This document shows, piece by piece, positions 52,295 through 61,537 of a stretch of DNA of 64,000 nucleotides (positions are counted from its first letter, which is position 1; each line of letters starts with the position of its first letter). The notes beneath the pieces were generated by a model. It worked only from the letters and a program-made list of their open reading frames with translations. It ran no database searches and had not been told where the DNA came from. Source of the stretch: an uncultured Anaeromusa sp. (GTDB lineage Bacteria > Bacillota > Negativicutes > Anaeromusales > Anaeromusaceae). A program made the translations under genes and the position numbers. The stretch is taken from assembly GCF_963668665.1 (NCBI RefSeq), contig NZ_OY764902.1:986001-1050000 (forward strand), given 5' to 3'.

Positions 52295-53287
52295 TTAAAG
52301 GAACAATACCTCAATAAATTTGTACGTCAACGCGCTGACCAGCGCAGTAGACGGAATCGTCAACACCCAAGCCATAACCATCTGCTGAGCTACGCCCCAC
52401 CGTACCGCATTAATGCGTTTAGCCGCCCCCACGCCCATAATTGAGCCGGAAACCACATGGGTTGTACTAACAGGCAGGTGCAACAGCGTTGCTGAAAAAA
52501 TAACCAGCGAGGAGTTGATATCTGCTGAAAAGCCGTTAATAGGCTCCAACTTGAAAATTTTTGCGCCCATTGTTTTGATAATACGCCACCCGCCAAAAGC
52601 CGTACCACAGCCCATAGCTAACGCAGCCGATACTTTCACCCAAAACGGAACATCAAACACATCTAAATAGCCGGCGCTGACTAAAGCCAGAGTAATAATA
52701 CCCATCGCTTTTTGCGCGTCATTAGAGCCATGTGCAAAAGACATCATGGCTGCTGCCAAAATCTGCAGCTTCTTAAATTGGTGATTGACCCGTGCTGGGG
52801 CTTGTTTACGAAAAGCCCAAAACAATGCATTCATAACCAAAAAGCCGCAAACAATCGCCAACAGCGGCGACAGAACTAAGGATAAAACAATTTTTACAAT
52901 GCCGGAAACCTTTAGCGCTACCATTCCCTTCGAAATAATAACGGCCCCCATAACACCGCCAATCAGAGCATGGGACGAGCTGCTGGGAATGCCCAGCCAC
53001 CAAGTCAATAAATTCCAAAAAATAGCTCCTACCATAGCAGCGATAATGATAGGTTCGTTTACCATACTGGCCGCCGTAACAATATCACTGCCGATGGTCT
53101 TAGCCACGCCGGTACTGTACATAGCGCCGGCAAAATTCAAACATGCCGCCATGTATACAGCCACCCTCGGCGGCAGAGCCCGCGTCGAAACCGAGGTAGC
53201 AATCGCATTGGCCGTATCATGAAAGCCGTTGATATAATCAAAGACTAAGGCAAGAACCACAACTGCAATCAGCAATGTATCAGGCAT
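52295..53287 (-). CDS. pit: Inorganic phosphate transporter, PiT family
   Basis: A 330-residue polytopic PiT transporter. Both signature repeats are visible: near the start FDYINGFHDTANAIATSVSTRALPP in two blocks, and mid-protein MSFAHGSNDAQKAMG with GWRIIKTMG. About ten hydrophobic segments are present. It takes up phosphate with protons or metal-phosphate. Its start overlaps the DUF47 gene end by eight bases; the pair is conserved. Confidence 0.93.
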   Translation of the reverse strand: MPDTLLIAVVVLALVFDYINGFHDTANAIATSVSTRALPPRVAVYMAACLNFAGAMYSTGVAKTIGSDIVTAASMVNEPIIIAAMVGAIFWNLLTWWLGIPSSSSHALIGGVMGAVIISKGMVALKVSGIVKIVLSLVLSPLLAIVCGFLVMNALFWAFRKQAPARVNHQFKKLQILAAAMMSFAHGSNDAQKAMGIITLALVSAGYLDVFDVPFWVKVSAALAMGCGTAFGGWRIIKTMGAKIFKLEPINGFSADINSSLVIFSATLLHLPVSTTHVVSGSIMGVGAAKRINAVRWGVAQQMVMAWVLTIPSTALVSALTYKFIEVLFL

Positions 53288-53906
53288 ATTTCATGGCCAT
53301 CCCTCTTAGCAAGTCTGCAATGGCTTCGGAATGATCCAAGGCGTTTTCCAGATACTCTAAAATATCTTTCCATTTGATCACTTCAATCGGATCCGGAGTA
53401 CATTCGAACAAGCGCGCTACTTCTTGTCGGTAAAACCGATCTCCTTCGCTTTCAAGGACACTAATCATGCGCACATGACTTAGTATTTTTTCTTGATTTT
53501 TTTTGATGTTACCAAGTAAGGCGCAGGCACTGGCAATTTCTTCCGTGCATTCCGCAAGCAAGCGTCCTAATTCTTCAGCACCCGCTTTATGGGTCGTAAC
53601 GCCATACAATGTCATTCTTTCAATAATACCATGAATAAAATCTACGCCGCTATCCAGCATATTGGCCAAGGCATAAATATCTTCCCGATCTAACGGTGTA
53701 ATAAAGGTTTGATTTAACCGATCCAAAATGGCATCGTTAACCTCATCCGCCTGATGCTCCAATTCATAGATTTGCCGCATACTCTCGGATAGTTGAGTAG
53801 GATCTTCCGTAACGCGCTTTAATGTTAACGCGCCTTCTCTCAACAATTGAGAACTTTCCACAAACAACTTGAAAAACTCATCTTCCTTCGGTTTCAGGGA
53901 AAACAT
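53280..53906 (-). CDS. PhoU-like DUF47 protein
   Basis: A 208-residue all-helical protein of the DUF47 (TIGR00153) family, related to PhoU, with MFSLKPKEDEFFKLFVE at the start, YELEHQADEVNDAI, ITPLDREDIYALANMLD and SEGDRFYRQEVARLF. It probably regulates the adjacent PiT transporter, with metal-binding acidic motifs typical of PhoU folds. The ATG at 53906 has an upstream GGAGG-type site. It is the first gene of the pair. Confidence 0.93.
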   Translation of the reverse strand: MFSLKPKEDEFFKLFVESSQLLREGALTLKRVTEDPTQLSESMRQIYELEHQADEVNDAILDRLNQTFITPLDREDIYALANMLDSGVDFIHGIIERMTLYGVTTHKAGAEELGRLLAECTEEIASACALLGNIKKNQEKILSHVRMISVLESEGDRFYRQEVARLFECTPDPIEVIKWKDILEYLENALDHSEAIADLLRGMAMKYA

Positions 53907-54023
53907 AGAAAAAGACCTCCGTTTTTCTTCAAGGCTTCTATTTTTATATGAATAACACCATTTCTTACTATACCATACTTACTTCACCCTAGACAATAAT
54001 CCCATGTTTACCCTAAATAAGAA

Positions 54024-54050
54024 ACAACCGAACAATTTCTGTTCGGTTGT
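54024..54050 (-). terminator. Terminator-like hairpin after the aminotransferase
   Basis: An 11-base stem (54024-54034 with 54040-54050) separates the aminotransferase and the DUF47-PiT genes; its T tract on the minus strand is weak. Confidence 0.55.
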
Positions 54051-54099
54051 TAAAATCACATCCATTTTTCAGCTATGCGCACGTTAAACGACCGTTGTC

Positions 54100-55344
54100 T
54101 TATTCCGTCTTGGCTATAGCTTGCTTGAATTTTTCCGCCATGCCTTTAATCTTATAAGCTGGAACCGCACAAACCGCAACACGGATGCCCTGGGCAAGCG
54201 GTACTGCAAAAATATAGTCTTCCTGCAGTTTTTCACAGACAGCCTCCGGATTCTTAGCCGGAATGGATAAAAAGAAACCTGCCCGATACGGCAACATATT
54301 TAAAGAAACCTCGGCAGCTTCATTGACAAATGTCTCTGCACGCTCCCGAATCAAATGGTAAAAGCTTTGCCGCTCCGCATCCACCGCCGCTTTTAACTGG
54401 GCGTCATGATAAATCGTCGCCATCGTCGCCATAGCCGGCGTATTGATATTAGACCAGGTAGCCCTACTGGTATATTGATTGATGTCCGCAAACTCCTGAA
54501 TGACGTCCTTGTTAGAAGAAATGCCGATCATAGCCCCTACTCTCTGTCCATACATCGTAAAAGCCTTGGACATGCTGAAAGCGACAATGGTCAGCAAATT
54601 TTGCGGCAATTGGCCAAATTTGCTAAAAAACGCACGACATTCGCTGTTTTCTCCGGCAAATTCCAAATAAGCCGCATCCACCAGCAAAATAATACGCTTA
54701 GCCGGATTTTGCGCGCATTCCTTCGCCACCTGCAACACGCCTTCCCACTCTGCATCACTCAAACTATAACCGGTAGGATTGTGCGCCGGCGTATTGAGGA
54801 TAATCAGTACACTGTCCTGCTTGGCCAACACACCTGCAACCTTGGTCTGGAAGGCTTGAAGATTGAAATTTTGCTTCTCATCAAAAAGCTGAAACGTATC
54901 CAATTTTCGCAGCGCATCATGACAAAGCACATTATAGGGTCCCCAGTACCAATCGGAAGTAAGTACAGTATCTCCTAGTTCCGTATAGTTCCAGATTGCA
55001 TGATGAATTACGCCGCAGCCTCCGGCAGTCGCCACTGCGTCCAGGTAGGCCTCCGGCTTGTGCTCCCCTAAGGTCATATCAATAGCCGCTTGCAAAAAAG
55101 CCGGCTGTCCCGGGATGGGCGAATAACGAACCAAATCCACTGTAGGCAATGCGCGAAAAACTTTTTCCACCGTAGGAAGGCAGGCCAAGACGCCTTCATC
55201 ATCAAGAATTGCGCCAATCGTCGCATTGACTACTTTTTCCTTGCCTACTTTAGCTTCCGCTTGTACAGCCGCCGCGTTGGCGCCAAAAATATTATCAGTA
55301 GCAAATTTTCCTTTCGCATGAGATGCGGCCAAAGAAAATGACAT
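54100..55344 (-). CDS. Pyridoxal-phosphate aminotransferase, class I/II
   Basis: A 414-residue fold-type I aminotransferase. The Schiff-base lysine is in SMSKAFTMYGQRVGAMIG, the asparagine and tyrosine region is LNTPAHNPTGYSLSD, the PLP-phosphate region is ATAGGCGVIHHAIWNY, and the late arginine is in QGIRVAVCAVP. Aromatic amino acids or aspartate are typical donors; substrate is not decided. GAGGAGG precedes the ATG at 55344. It is 162 bases downstream of lysC on the same strand, with a terminator between, so the two are probably independent although both act in aspartate-family metabolism. Confidence 0.85.
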   Translation of the reverse strand: MSFSLAASHAKGKFATDNIFGANAAAVQAEAKVGKEKVVNATIGAILDDEGVLACLPTVEKVFRALPTVDLVRYSPIPGQPAFLQAAIDMTLGEHKPEAYLDAVATAGGCGVIHHAIWNYTELGDTVLTSDWYWGPYNVLCHDALRKLDTFQLFDEKQNFNLQAFQTKVAGVLAKQDSVLIILNTPAHNPTGYSLSDAEWEGVLQVAKECAQNPAKRIILLVDAAYLEFAGENSECRAFFSKFGQLPQNLLTIVAFSMSKAFTMYGQRVGAMIGISSNKDVIQEFADINQYTSRATWSNINTPAMATMATIYHDAQLKAAVDAERQSFYHLIRERAETFVNEAAEVSLNMLPYRAGFFLSIPAKNPEAVCEKLQEDYIFAVPLAQGIRVAVCAVPAYKIKGMAEKFKQAIAKTE

Positions 55345-55447
55345 AGTGGTTCCTCCTCATTCCATTTATCTTTCTTAGTGTAACACACGCAAGGCGCATG
55401 GAGTAAGCATCCACGTAAAAAACCGGAAAATGACTTGCTTATATAGT

Positions 55448-55468
55448 AAAAAGGCCGCCAAAGCGGCC
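55448..55468 (-). terminator. Terminator of lysC
   Basis: A six-base GC stem GGCCGC with GCGGCC around a four-base loop is followed on the minus strand by T5, 39 bases after the lysC stop. Confidence 0.75.
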
Positions 55469-55506
55469 CTCAGAAGTTATCTAACAAGAAACACTCTAAC
55501 GTTCGA

Positions 55507-56736
55507 TTACTTATCCGGAAAAAAGAGCGCATGCACTGCATTAACCGCTTCTTTCGTTCTTTCTTCACGAATCAAACAAGAAACGCTGATTTCCGAAGTA
55601 CTGATTACCTCTAGATTGATCCCCATACTTCCCAAAGCGCCAAACATTTTAGCCGCTACCCCCGGGCTGCCGTACATTCCAGCGCCGACAATGGATACCT
55701 TCGCCACTGCCTCGTCAATTTCCACACCTCCAAAATTCTGTGCAAGCGCAAGTTCTTCCATCAATATCCTTGTCTGCGCAGCATCATCTTGTCCGATCGT
55801 AAATACCATATCAATAATTCCTTTTTCATTCGTGCGTATGCTCTGTACAATCATATCCACATCAATATTAGCTTGAGCCAGCGCTGAAAAAATCAAATGG
55901 GCGATTCCCGGCTGATCTGGTACTCCCAATACCGCTACCTTGGCTACATGAGTATCATGTGTTACGCCGCGAACGGCACATTCTTTCTCTTCCATGGTGT
56001 ATGCCTCCCTAATAATCGTTCCTGCAATTTCCGTAAAAGTAGATCGCACATGAATGGGAATGCCGTAATTTTTACCCATTTCCACGGCCCGCGGCTGCAT
56101 AACTACCGCTCCGAGACGCGCCATTTCCAGCATTTCATTATAGGTAATTTCTTTCATTTTTCTTGCCGAAGGCACAATGCGAGGATCCGCCGAATACACC
56201 CCGTCTACGTCGGTCAAGATTTCGCACACGTCTGCTTGCAAAGCGCCTGCCAAGGCCACGGCCGATGTATCCGACCCGCCTCGTCCCAGCGTGGTAATAT
56301 CCCCAGTCTCAGCCAATCCTTGAAAACCGGCAACAACTACAACCTTGCCTTTATCCAGCTCTGCGAGCACTCGCTTTGGTTCAATACGACGAATCTTGCC
56401 TTTTAAGGACACAGCTGTTGTCGTAATACCCGCTTGCGGTCCTGTGAGCGAAATAGCGGGACAGCCTTTACTGCGCAGCGCCATGGCCAATAGGGCAATA
56501 GATACTTGTTCGCCTGTCGTTAAAAGCTGGTCAAGCTCTCTAGCGTGCGAATACGGCGCGCCGCATACTTTTTGCGCCAAAGAGATCAGCTCATCGGTCG
56601 TATCTCCCATGGCTGATACAACAACAACTACACGGTCTTGTTCTTCTTTAGTCCGAATTATTCGCTCCGCCACTGCTTGAATTTTTTCTGCGGTCGCCAC
56701 GGAGCTGCCGCCAAATTTTTTCACAAGAAAAGCCAT
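55507..56736 (-). CDS. lysC: Aspartokinase
   Basis: First enzyme of the aspartate pathway to lysine, threonine and methionine, phosphorylating aspartate. The 409-residue protein has the amino-acid-kinase domain (VKKFGGSSVA, TTGEQVSIALLA, TTLGRGGSDTSAVA, DGVYSADPR) and two C-terminal ACT domains (SIRTNEKGIIDMVF, GVAAKMFGALGSMGINLEVI). Family members are inhibited by lysine or threonine. GAGGAGG precedes the ATG at 56736. I see no lysine riboswitch: the upstream gap is only about 150 bases and contains the previous gene's terminator. Confidence 0.97.
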   Translation of the reverse strand: MAFLVKKFGGSSVATAEKIQAVAERIIRTKEEQDRVVVVVSAMGDTTDELISLAQKVCGAPYSHARELDQLLTTGEQVSIALLAMALRSKGCPAISLTGPQAGITTTAVSLKGKIRRIEPKRVLAELDKGKVVVVAGFQGLAETGDITTLGRGGSDTSAVALAGALQADVCEILTDVDGVYSADPRIVPSARKMKEITYNEMLEMARLGAVVMQPRAVEMGKNYGIPIHVRSTFTEIAGTIIREAYTMEEKECAVRGVTHDTHVAKVAVLGVPDQPGIAHLIFSALAQANIDVDMIVQSIRTNEKGIIDMVFTIGQDDAAQTRILMEELALAQNFGGVEIDEAVAKVSIVGAGMYGSPGVAAKMFGALGSMGINLEVISTSEISVSCLIREERTKEAVNAVHALFFPDK

Positions 56737-56840
56737 GATTGTCCTCCTCTTCTGTTTATGTTAAACAGCAATCAATTATACTATTCTCCCTAAAAACACA
56801 TTCCCCTCTTGCGAAAAGACATTTCTTTCTTAGTCTAACT

Positions 56841-56885
56841 AAAAAAACGTTGAGGACAAAGAGCTGCTCTTGTCACCAACGTTTT
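56841..56885 (-). terminator. Terminator of the unknown membrane-protein gene
   Basis: A long hairpin (arms from about 56846 to 56884, AACGTTG with a GACAA continuation) is followed on the minus strand by seven T residues. Confidence 0.85.
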
Positions 56886-56889
56886 CAAT

Positions 56890-58032
56890 TTATTCTTGTT
56901 TACCGGCATTTAAAGGAATCTTGTTAAAAAACTGCGGCGTTTTCAACCTAACATGCAGACTCCGCAACGCTTGAAGATTCACTTCTTTGCCCCATTCTTC
57001 CGGCTGAATCTCTTCAATCGGCAACAAGTTCAGCATGGGGTCTGCATTATAAACAGCCTGCAATTGCTGAATCGCCAAAAGCCCCTTGGTCGCTTGGCAA
57101 GCCTGCATGACTTCATTTCTAGTACAAGATAAATGAATATAGCATTCGTTATTTAAAGCGCTTTTCGACATACCCATAACATAGCTGCGGTCCAAAGTAG
57201 GCACCACTTCATATACCCGAGATAAAACCTGCATAATCAGCGCCGCACACAGTTCGATGTACTGTTTATTTACCGTCCGTATCTCCTTATCCTCGTAGGC
57301 TGGCCGCCCGCCGGGGGACAAGGTGCATACCTGGGTTGGAATAATTGCTTTAGGCGGCAGCCAGATCTGAAAAAGCGGAACCCCTTCCAACAAATCAATA
57401 TTAACTTCAGCAGAAAAGCCAACCTCCAAAGACGACAACGCCACATCCATTTTCAGTAAAATAGCGCCAACGTCACCGCTTAAAAGACGTTCCACTGCGG
57501 CAACGCGCTCCTGCTCCGCCACTTCATGCTTCTTCCGCGCCTCTTCCTGAGTTTTATGATGATACTCAATCCGCCGCTTGATTTCCTCCTTGGTTTCCAC
57601 GACTACCTTTTGAATCGTTTGCTGCCGGTCCTGTACTGTAAAAAACAAGGAAGCAAAAACCGTCAAAAGCAAGCAAGCTATAATCCACATGAGGAAGGTA
57701 CTAGGACTCAATACCAAAATCAACAATAAAAAAGCAATAATCCCAGCACGATAAGCAATAGGCATAAAGAACTTCCCCTGCGCCAACAAGCGATTTTCTT
57801 CCAATAAATCGTCAAAGTTGGGAACCGGCTTCTCTTGAAACAAAACGATTTCAAGCTGCGAATAATAGTCTACTTCACGATAATCCAAAATACTAAGCTT
57901 ACTAAGCGTCTCTTCTACTACCTTAGCTCGCTCATATTCTTGACGCCAACGATCCACCTGATCGACATAGCGAAACGCAGGCGCTTGTCCTGCAAACACC
58001 TGTTGTTGTTCCTTTTTGGTTTCTTTCGCCAT
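56890..58032 (-). CDS. Unknown membrane protein with coiled coil
   Basis: A 380-residue protein of no family I recognise. Residues 1-90 are charged and predicted cytoplasmic (RWRQEYERAKVVEETL). Two hydrophobic helices lie at about 92-110 and 112-133. A strongly charged helical or coiled-coil segment covers about 135-185 (KEEIKRRIEYHHKTQEEARK). A mixed C-terminal domain of about 190 residues follows. The layout suggests a hairpin anchor with both ends in the cytoplasm. AGGTGG precedes the ATG at 58032. It is monocistronic with its own terminator and is transcribed divergently from the uracil permease. Confidence 0.85.
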   Translation of the reverse strand: MAKETKKEQQQVFAGQAPAFRYVDQVDRWRQEYERAKVVEETLSKLSILDYREVDYYSQLEIVLFQEKPVPNFDDLLEENRLLAQGKFFMPIAYRAGIIAFLLLILVLSPSTFLMWIIACLLLTVFASLFFTVQDRQQTIQKVVVETKEEIKRRIEYHHKTQEEARKKHEVAEQERVAAVERLLSGDVGAILLKMDVALSSLEVGFSAEVNIDLLEGVPLFQIWLPPKAIIPTQVCTLSPGGRPAYEDKEIRTVNKQYIELCAALIMQVLSRVYEVVPTLDRSYVMGMSKSALNNECYIHLSCTRNEVMQACQATKGLLAIQQLQAVYNADPMLNLLPIEEIQPEEWGKEVNLQALRSLHVRLKTPQFFNKIPLNAGKQE

Positions 58033-58148
58033 CTACAATAAGCCACCTTTCTCTATCTTACCGCTGCTTTTGCGTTCATCACGTATGTATTTTCTACTAT
58101 TGTATCGAAAGTTACGCTGAAAAGTACAGTGCTTTTTTTCTAAACCCA

Positions 58149-58177
58149 TAGACAAACGGAAAGGTACATGGTACATT
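58149..58177 (+). promoter_or_regulatory. uraA promoter
   Basis: TAGACA (58149-58154), 17 bases, and TACATT (58172-58177) with an extended TGG before it. The predicted start near 58184 puts the PyrR box within the first 30 nt of the RNA. Confidence 0.6.
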
Positions 58178-58183
58178 TAAAAA

Positions 58184-58305
58184 AACCTTTAAATTAGTCC
58201 GGCGAGACTAAAAAGGCATGCAATCATACGCTGCATTTTATGACCTCTTGCGCCGGCAGGAGGTTTTGTCTTTTTATGAACGCCTATTTAAGGAGGATGT
58301 TTCAA
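58184..58305 (+). promoter_or_regulatory. PyrR-type attenuator in the uraA leader
   Basis: The leader contains AGTCCGGCGAGACT (58196-58209), which matches the PyrR-binding consensus ARUCCNGNGAGGYU at 13 of 14 positions. Downstream, ACCTCTTGC (58243-58251) pairs with GCAGGAGGT (58256-58264) around GCCG, followed by a T-rich tract to 58275, forming an intrinsic terminator just before the ribosome binding site. PyrR bound to UMP would favour termination. An antiterminator between the two elements is expected but I did not fold it. Confidence 0.8.
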
Positions 58306-59568
58306 ATGAGCAAACGCATGATCCCTGTTGATGAAAGACTTCCCTTTTTACAAACCTTGCCTTTAAGCCTGCAACATCTTTTCGCCATGTTTGGCGCTAC
58401 GGTTCTTGTGCCTATTTTATTTAAAGTAGACCCTGCAACCATTCTTCTCTTCAACGGAATTGGAACCTTGTTATATTTATTCATTTGCAAAGGCAAAATC
58501 CCTGCCTACTTAGGTTCTAGTTTTGCCTTTATTTCTCCTGTTTTTGTAGTCCTGCCGCAATTTGGTTATGGCTCCGTACTAGGAGGCTTCTTCGCTGCAG
58601 GTTTGGTCTTTACACTCGTAGCCTTGCTAATCCGCCTTGTGGGCATTCGCTGGATTGACATCGTCTTCCCGCCGGCAGCCATGGGCGCCATTGTCGCTGT
58701 TATCGGTTTAGAATTAGCTCCGGTAGCCGCGGATATGGCTGGTTTAACTGCTAAAACAATTGATGCCAACGCCATCACCGTTTCCTTGTTTACACTGACT
58801 GTGACAATTCTCGGGTCTGTACTCTTCCGTGGCTTTCTCGCTATTATTCCCATCTTGATAGGCGTCTTGGCTGGTTACGGTTTGGCCTTTTTCATGGGTA
58901 TGGTAAACTTAAGCAATATTGAAAAAGCTCCTTGGTTCTCTTTCCCCACGTTCTATTCTCCTGAGTTTCATTTAGGCGCCATTGCCGTTATTCTGCCGGC
59001 AGCCCTGGTTGTCGTAGCTGAGCATATCGGTCACTTGGTCGTAACAGGCAACATTGTCGGCAAAGATTTAACAAAAGACCCCGGCCTTGACCGCTCTCTC
59101 CTCGGCAACGGCCTCTCCACCATGCTTTCCTCTTTGTTCGGTTCTACACCTAACACTACTTACGGCGAAAACATCGGCGTTTTAGCCATCACCAAAGTAT
59201 ACAGCACCTGGGTTATGGGCGGCGCGGCCATCTTGGCGATTATTCTCTCCTTCATCGGTAAACTGTCCGCCGCCATTCAAAGCATTCCTGTACCGGTCAT
59301 GGGCGGCGTTTCTTTATTGCTCTTCGGCGTTATCGCCGCTTCCGGCGTACGTATGCTGGTAGAAAGCAAGGTAGACTACAGTCGGGCCCGGAACCTCATT
59401 TTAACCTCGCTCGTATTAATCATCGGCATTAGCGGCGCCAGCTTGCAATTTGGCAGCATCAATTTAAAAGGAATGGCCTTGGCAACGGTAGTAGCCATTG
59501 TCGCCAGCCTAGCTTTTAAAATCTTCGACCAGCTAGGCTGGAGTAACGACAGCGAAATCGAAGAATAG
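58306..59568 (+). CDS. uraA: Uracil permease
   Basis: A 420-residue nucleobase transporter of the NCS2/UraA family with about 14 hydrophobic segments. It has LPLSLQHLFAMFGATVLVP at the start, the GSSFAFI segment, AEHIGHLVVTGNI with the conserved glutamate and histidine, and GSTPNTTYGENIGVLAITKVYS in two blocks. The ATG at 58306 is six bases after AAGGAGG; the open frame further upstream lies in the leader. Regulation by PyrR is visible in the leader. It stands alone; the other pyr genes are not in the window. Confidence 0.95.
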   Translation: MSKRMIPVDERLPFLQTLPLSLQHLFAMFGATVLVPILFKVDPATILLFNGIGTLLYLFICKGKIPAYLGSSFAFISPVFVVLPQFGYGSVLGGFFAAGLVFTLVALLIRLVGIRWIDIVFPPAAMGAIVAVIGLELAPVAADMAGLTAKTIDANAITVSLFTLTVTILGSVLFRGFLAIIPILIGVLAGYGLAFFMGMVNLSNIEKAPWFSFPTFYSPEFHLGAIAVILPAALVVVAEHIGHLVVTGNIVGKDLTKDPGLDRSLLGNGLSTMLSSLFGSTPNTTYGENIGVLAITKVYSTWVMGGAAILAIILSFIGKLSAAIQSIPVPVMGGVSLLLFGVIAASGVRMLVESKVDYSRARNLILTSLVLIIGISGASLQFGSINLKGMALATVVAIVASLAFKIFDQLGWSNDSEIEE

Positions 59569-59580
59569 CCCCAACAACGA

Positions 59581-59625
59581 AACACCCTATGTGAACAACA
59601 CAACCGTTCTTCACATAGGGTGTTT
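59581..59625. terminator. Bidirectional terminator between uraA and yajQ
   Basis: A 15-base perfect stem (59581-59595 with 59610-59624) lies between the two convergent genes, with T and A flanks. Confidence 0.85.
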
Positions 59626-59630
59626 TGTTA

Positions 59631-60128
59631 TTATGACCGGAAGTTGACGAACTGCAAATCAACTCCAAAATCTTTCAGTTTTAATTCTCCAATAACCCGT
59701 TGCAAATCGTCCTTATCTTTTCCGACGACTCGGACTTGATCATCCATGATCTGGCCTTGCACTTTCAATTTCATGTTTTTTATAGCAGCCACAATTTCCT
59801 TGGCTTTCTCTTTTTGAATACCCTTTTTCAGTGTAATAGACTGTCTCACCATGCTCTGTGACGCTGTTTCCATTTTGCCATAGTCAAAGTTTTTGAGGGA
59901 AATGCCGCGTTTTATTGCTTTCGTTTGCAAAATGTCAATCACGTTTTTTAGCTTATATTCATCATCAGCTAAAATGCGAATCTCCGTATCTCCTTCCAAG
60001 GAAATCGTTGATTTACTGCCGCGAAAATCAAAACGCTGTTTAATTTCTTTCGCACATTGATTAACGGCATTATCCACTTCTTGCATATCTAAATCAGAAA
60101 CCACGTCAAAGGAACACTCTTTTGCCAT
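59631..60128 (-). CDS. yajQ: YajQ-family nucleotide-binding protein
   Basis: A 165-residue YajQ/UPF0234 protein with [21 protein letters not shown], the core [13 protein letters not shown] and the late [24 protein letters not shown]. Members bind nucleotides, including cyclic di-GMP in Xanthomonas. AGAGAGG precedes the ATG at 60128; a TTG three codons earlier is less likely. It is followed on its 3' side by a terminator shared with uraA. Confidence 0.94.
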   Translation of the reverse strand: MAKECSFDVVSDLDMQEVDNAVNQCAKEIKQRFDFRGSKSTISLEGDTEIRILADDEYKLKNVIDILQTKAIKRGISLKNFDYGKMETASQSMVRQSITLKKGIQKEKAKEIVAAIKNMKLKVQGQIMDDQVRVVGKDKDDLQRVIGELKLKDFGVDLQFVNFRS

Positions 60129-60146
60129 ATTTATCAAATCCTCTCT

Positions 60147-60401
60147 TTATTTATGTCGTACACTAATATGGATTGTCCTGCGCAATACCGTAAAGAAAAA
60201 AGCAAATACCCCTCCCACCGTGAAAAAGAACGCCACCGGTTTGATGAGTATCAACTCGCTTGTTGCTTGCAAAGAAAACAGCAACGCTGTCATATAGGCC
60301 AAAAATAGTTCGCCAAAACGAGGACTTCCAAAACGAGGCGCAATTAAGGTCCAAACGGCAAAGCCATACGCCACTACCAAAAAGTACTTCGAAAGTTCCA
60401 T
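60147..60401 (-). CDS. Small membrane protein, 84 residues
   Basis: An 84-residue hydrophobic protein with probably three membrane segments (about 5-22, 30-45 and 52-72) and a short basic C-terminus (LRRTIHISVRHK). GAAGGAG precedes the ATG at 60401. It lies 18 bases upstream of yajQ and may be co-transcribed with it. I do not recognise the family; function unknown. Confidence 0.75.
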   Translation of the reverse strand: MELSKYFLVVAYGFAVWTLIAPRFGSPRFGELFLAYMTALLFSLQATSELILIKPVAFFFTVGGVFAFFFTVLRRTIHISVRHK

Positions 60402-60470
60402 CCACTACTCCTTCCCACCGAAACCATAGACTAATTAAATTCGCGATTTACCCTGAATTTCCTGCTTTCA

Positions 60471-61352
60471 TTATTGCTGCGTAGTCAGCCATACGCCACA
60501 TAAAATGCATAATGCCCCCAACCCGTGCGACAGTAAAATCTCTTCATTTAATAAAAGCCAAGCGGAAAACACCCCAGCCAAAGGAATAATATTGGAAAAA
60601 ATAGCAGCGCGTTGCGGTCCGATCTGCTGTACCCCGTAATTCCAAAAGGAAAATGCCAAGATGCCGCTGCAAAAAACCATATAAACCATGCTCACCCAGC
60701 CCCAAGCCGTCAAATCCAGAGCCCCTCTATATCCTTCCCAATAGGTCATGCCTAATAAGAACACCGTTCCAATACAGCTAGACCACGCTGTCGTCGCCAA
60801 GGCAGACAAGCCGCCGCTGCCCATCACCCTTTTCCCTAGCAGCGTATACAGAGTCCAAAAAAAAGCGCCCCCAAAGATCAGTAAATCTCCCTGATGTAAC
60901 GACATGGAAGTTAAGACATCCCAAGACCCACGCGTAATTACCAAAAGCGACCCGAGAAACGAAAGGAATACCCCGATCCATTGCAGCAGACGCAGTCGCT
61001 CTTTCCAAAAAAGCCAAGCAAAAATGGTAGTCAAAACTGGTGACGTAGCCATCAATAAACTTGCATTTGATGCGGTTGTTAACGCAACTCCTTTAAATAC
61101 GAGAACATTATTCCCGTAAATTCCAGTAACCCCCAATAAAAAAAGACCTATCCACTGCCGCCCCTGGGGCCATGCCTTTTTTCCTTCGCGAAAAAGAACC
61201 CATGCTGTAAGAACCAAACTAACCCAGAAAAAGCGCATCCCCACAGCTGCCACCGGCGGCAATTCGCTCACAATCTGCTTAACGGCAACAATATTGGCCC
61301 CCCAAAACAATGCCGTTACTACCAATAACCAATATACGGTCGTTTTTTTCAT
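60471..61352 (-). CDS. EamA/DMT-family exporter
   Basis: A 293-residue drug/metabolite transporter with ten hydrophobic helices in two EamA repeats (residues about 8-140 and 150-290). Motifs include LFWGANIVAVKQI near the start and SLLMATSPVLTTIFAWLFWKE. Such carriers export amino acids or other metabolites; the substrate is unknown. AGATGGGG/AGGTA precedes the ATG at 61352. It is monocistronic. Confidence 0.87.
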   Translation of the reverse strand: MKKTTVYWLLVVTALFWGANIVAVKQIVSELPPVAAVGMRFFWVSLVLTAWVLFREGKKAWPQGRQWIGLFLLGVTGIYGNNVLVFKGVALTTASNASLLMATSPVLTTIFAWLFWKERLRLLQWIGVFLSFLGSLLVITRGSWDVLTSMSLHQGDLLIFGGAFFWTLYTLLGKRVMGSGGLSALATTAWSSCIGTVFLLGMTYWEGYRGALDLTAWGWVSMVYMVFCSGILAFSFWNYGVQQIGPQRAAIFSNIIPLAGVFSAWLLLNEEILLSHGLGALCILCGVWLTTQQ

Positions 61353-61537
61353 TACCTATCCCCATCTCCGCCAATGCCTTTAAAAATTGGTACTATGAAA
61401 ACGTCCAAAATATTATCAATTTTATCACGGTTGCCCTAAAAATAAAAGCATTCCTAGAAGGCTCTATGCCGTTTTAGCCAATTCATGATATACTACTTGC
61501 TGTGTAATTCCAGCTAAGCACTTGGGAGGCCGATACT

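Noticed and set aside
55345..56890. Lysine riboswitch or T-box upstream of lysC
   Set aside because: Only about 150 bases separate lysC from the upstream gene, mostly the latter's terminator; no riboswitch core is visible.
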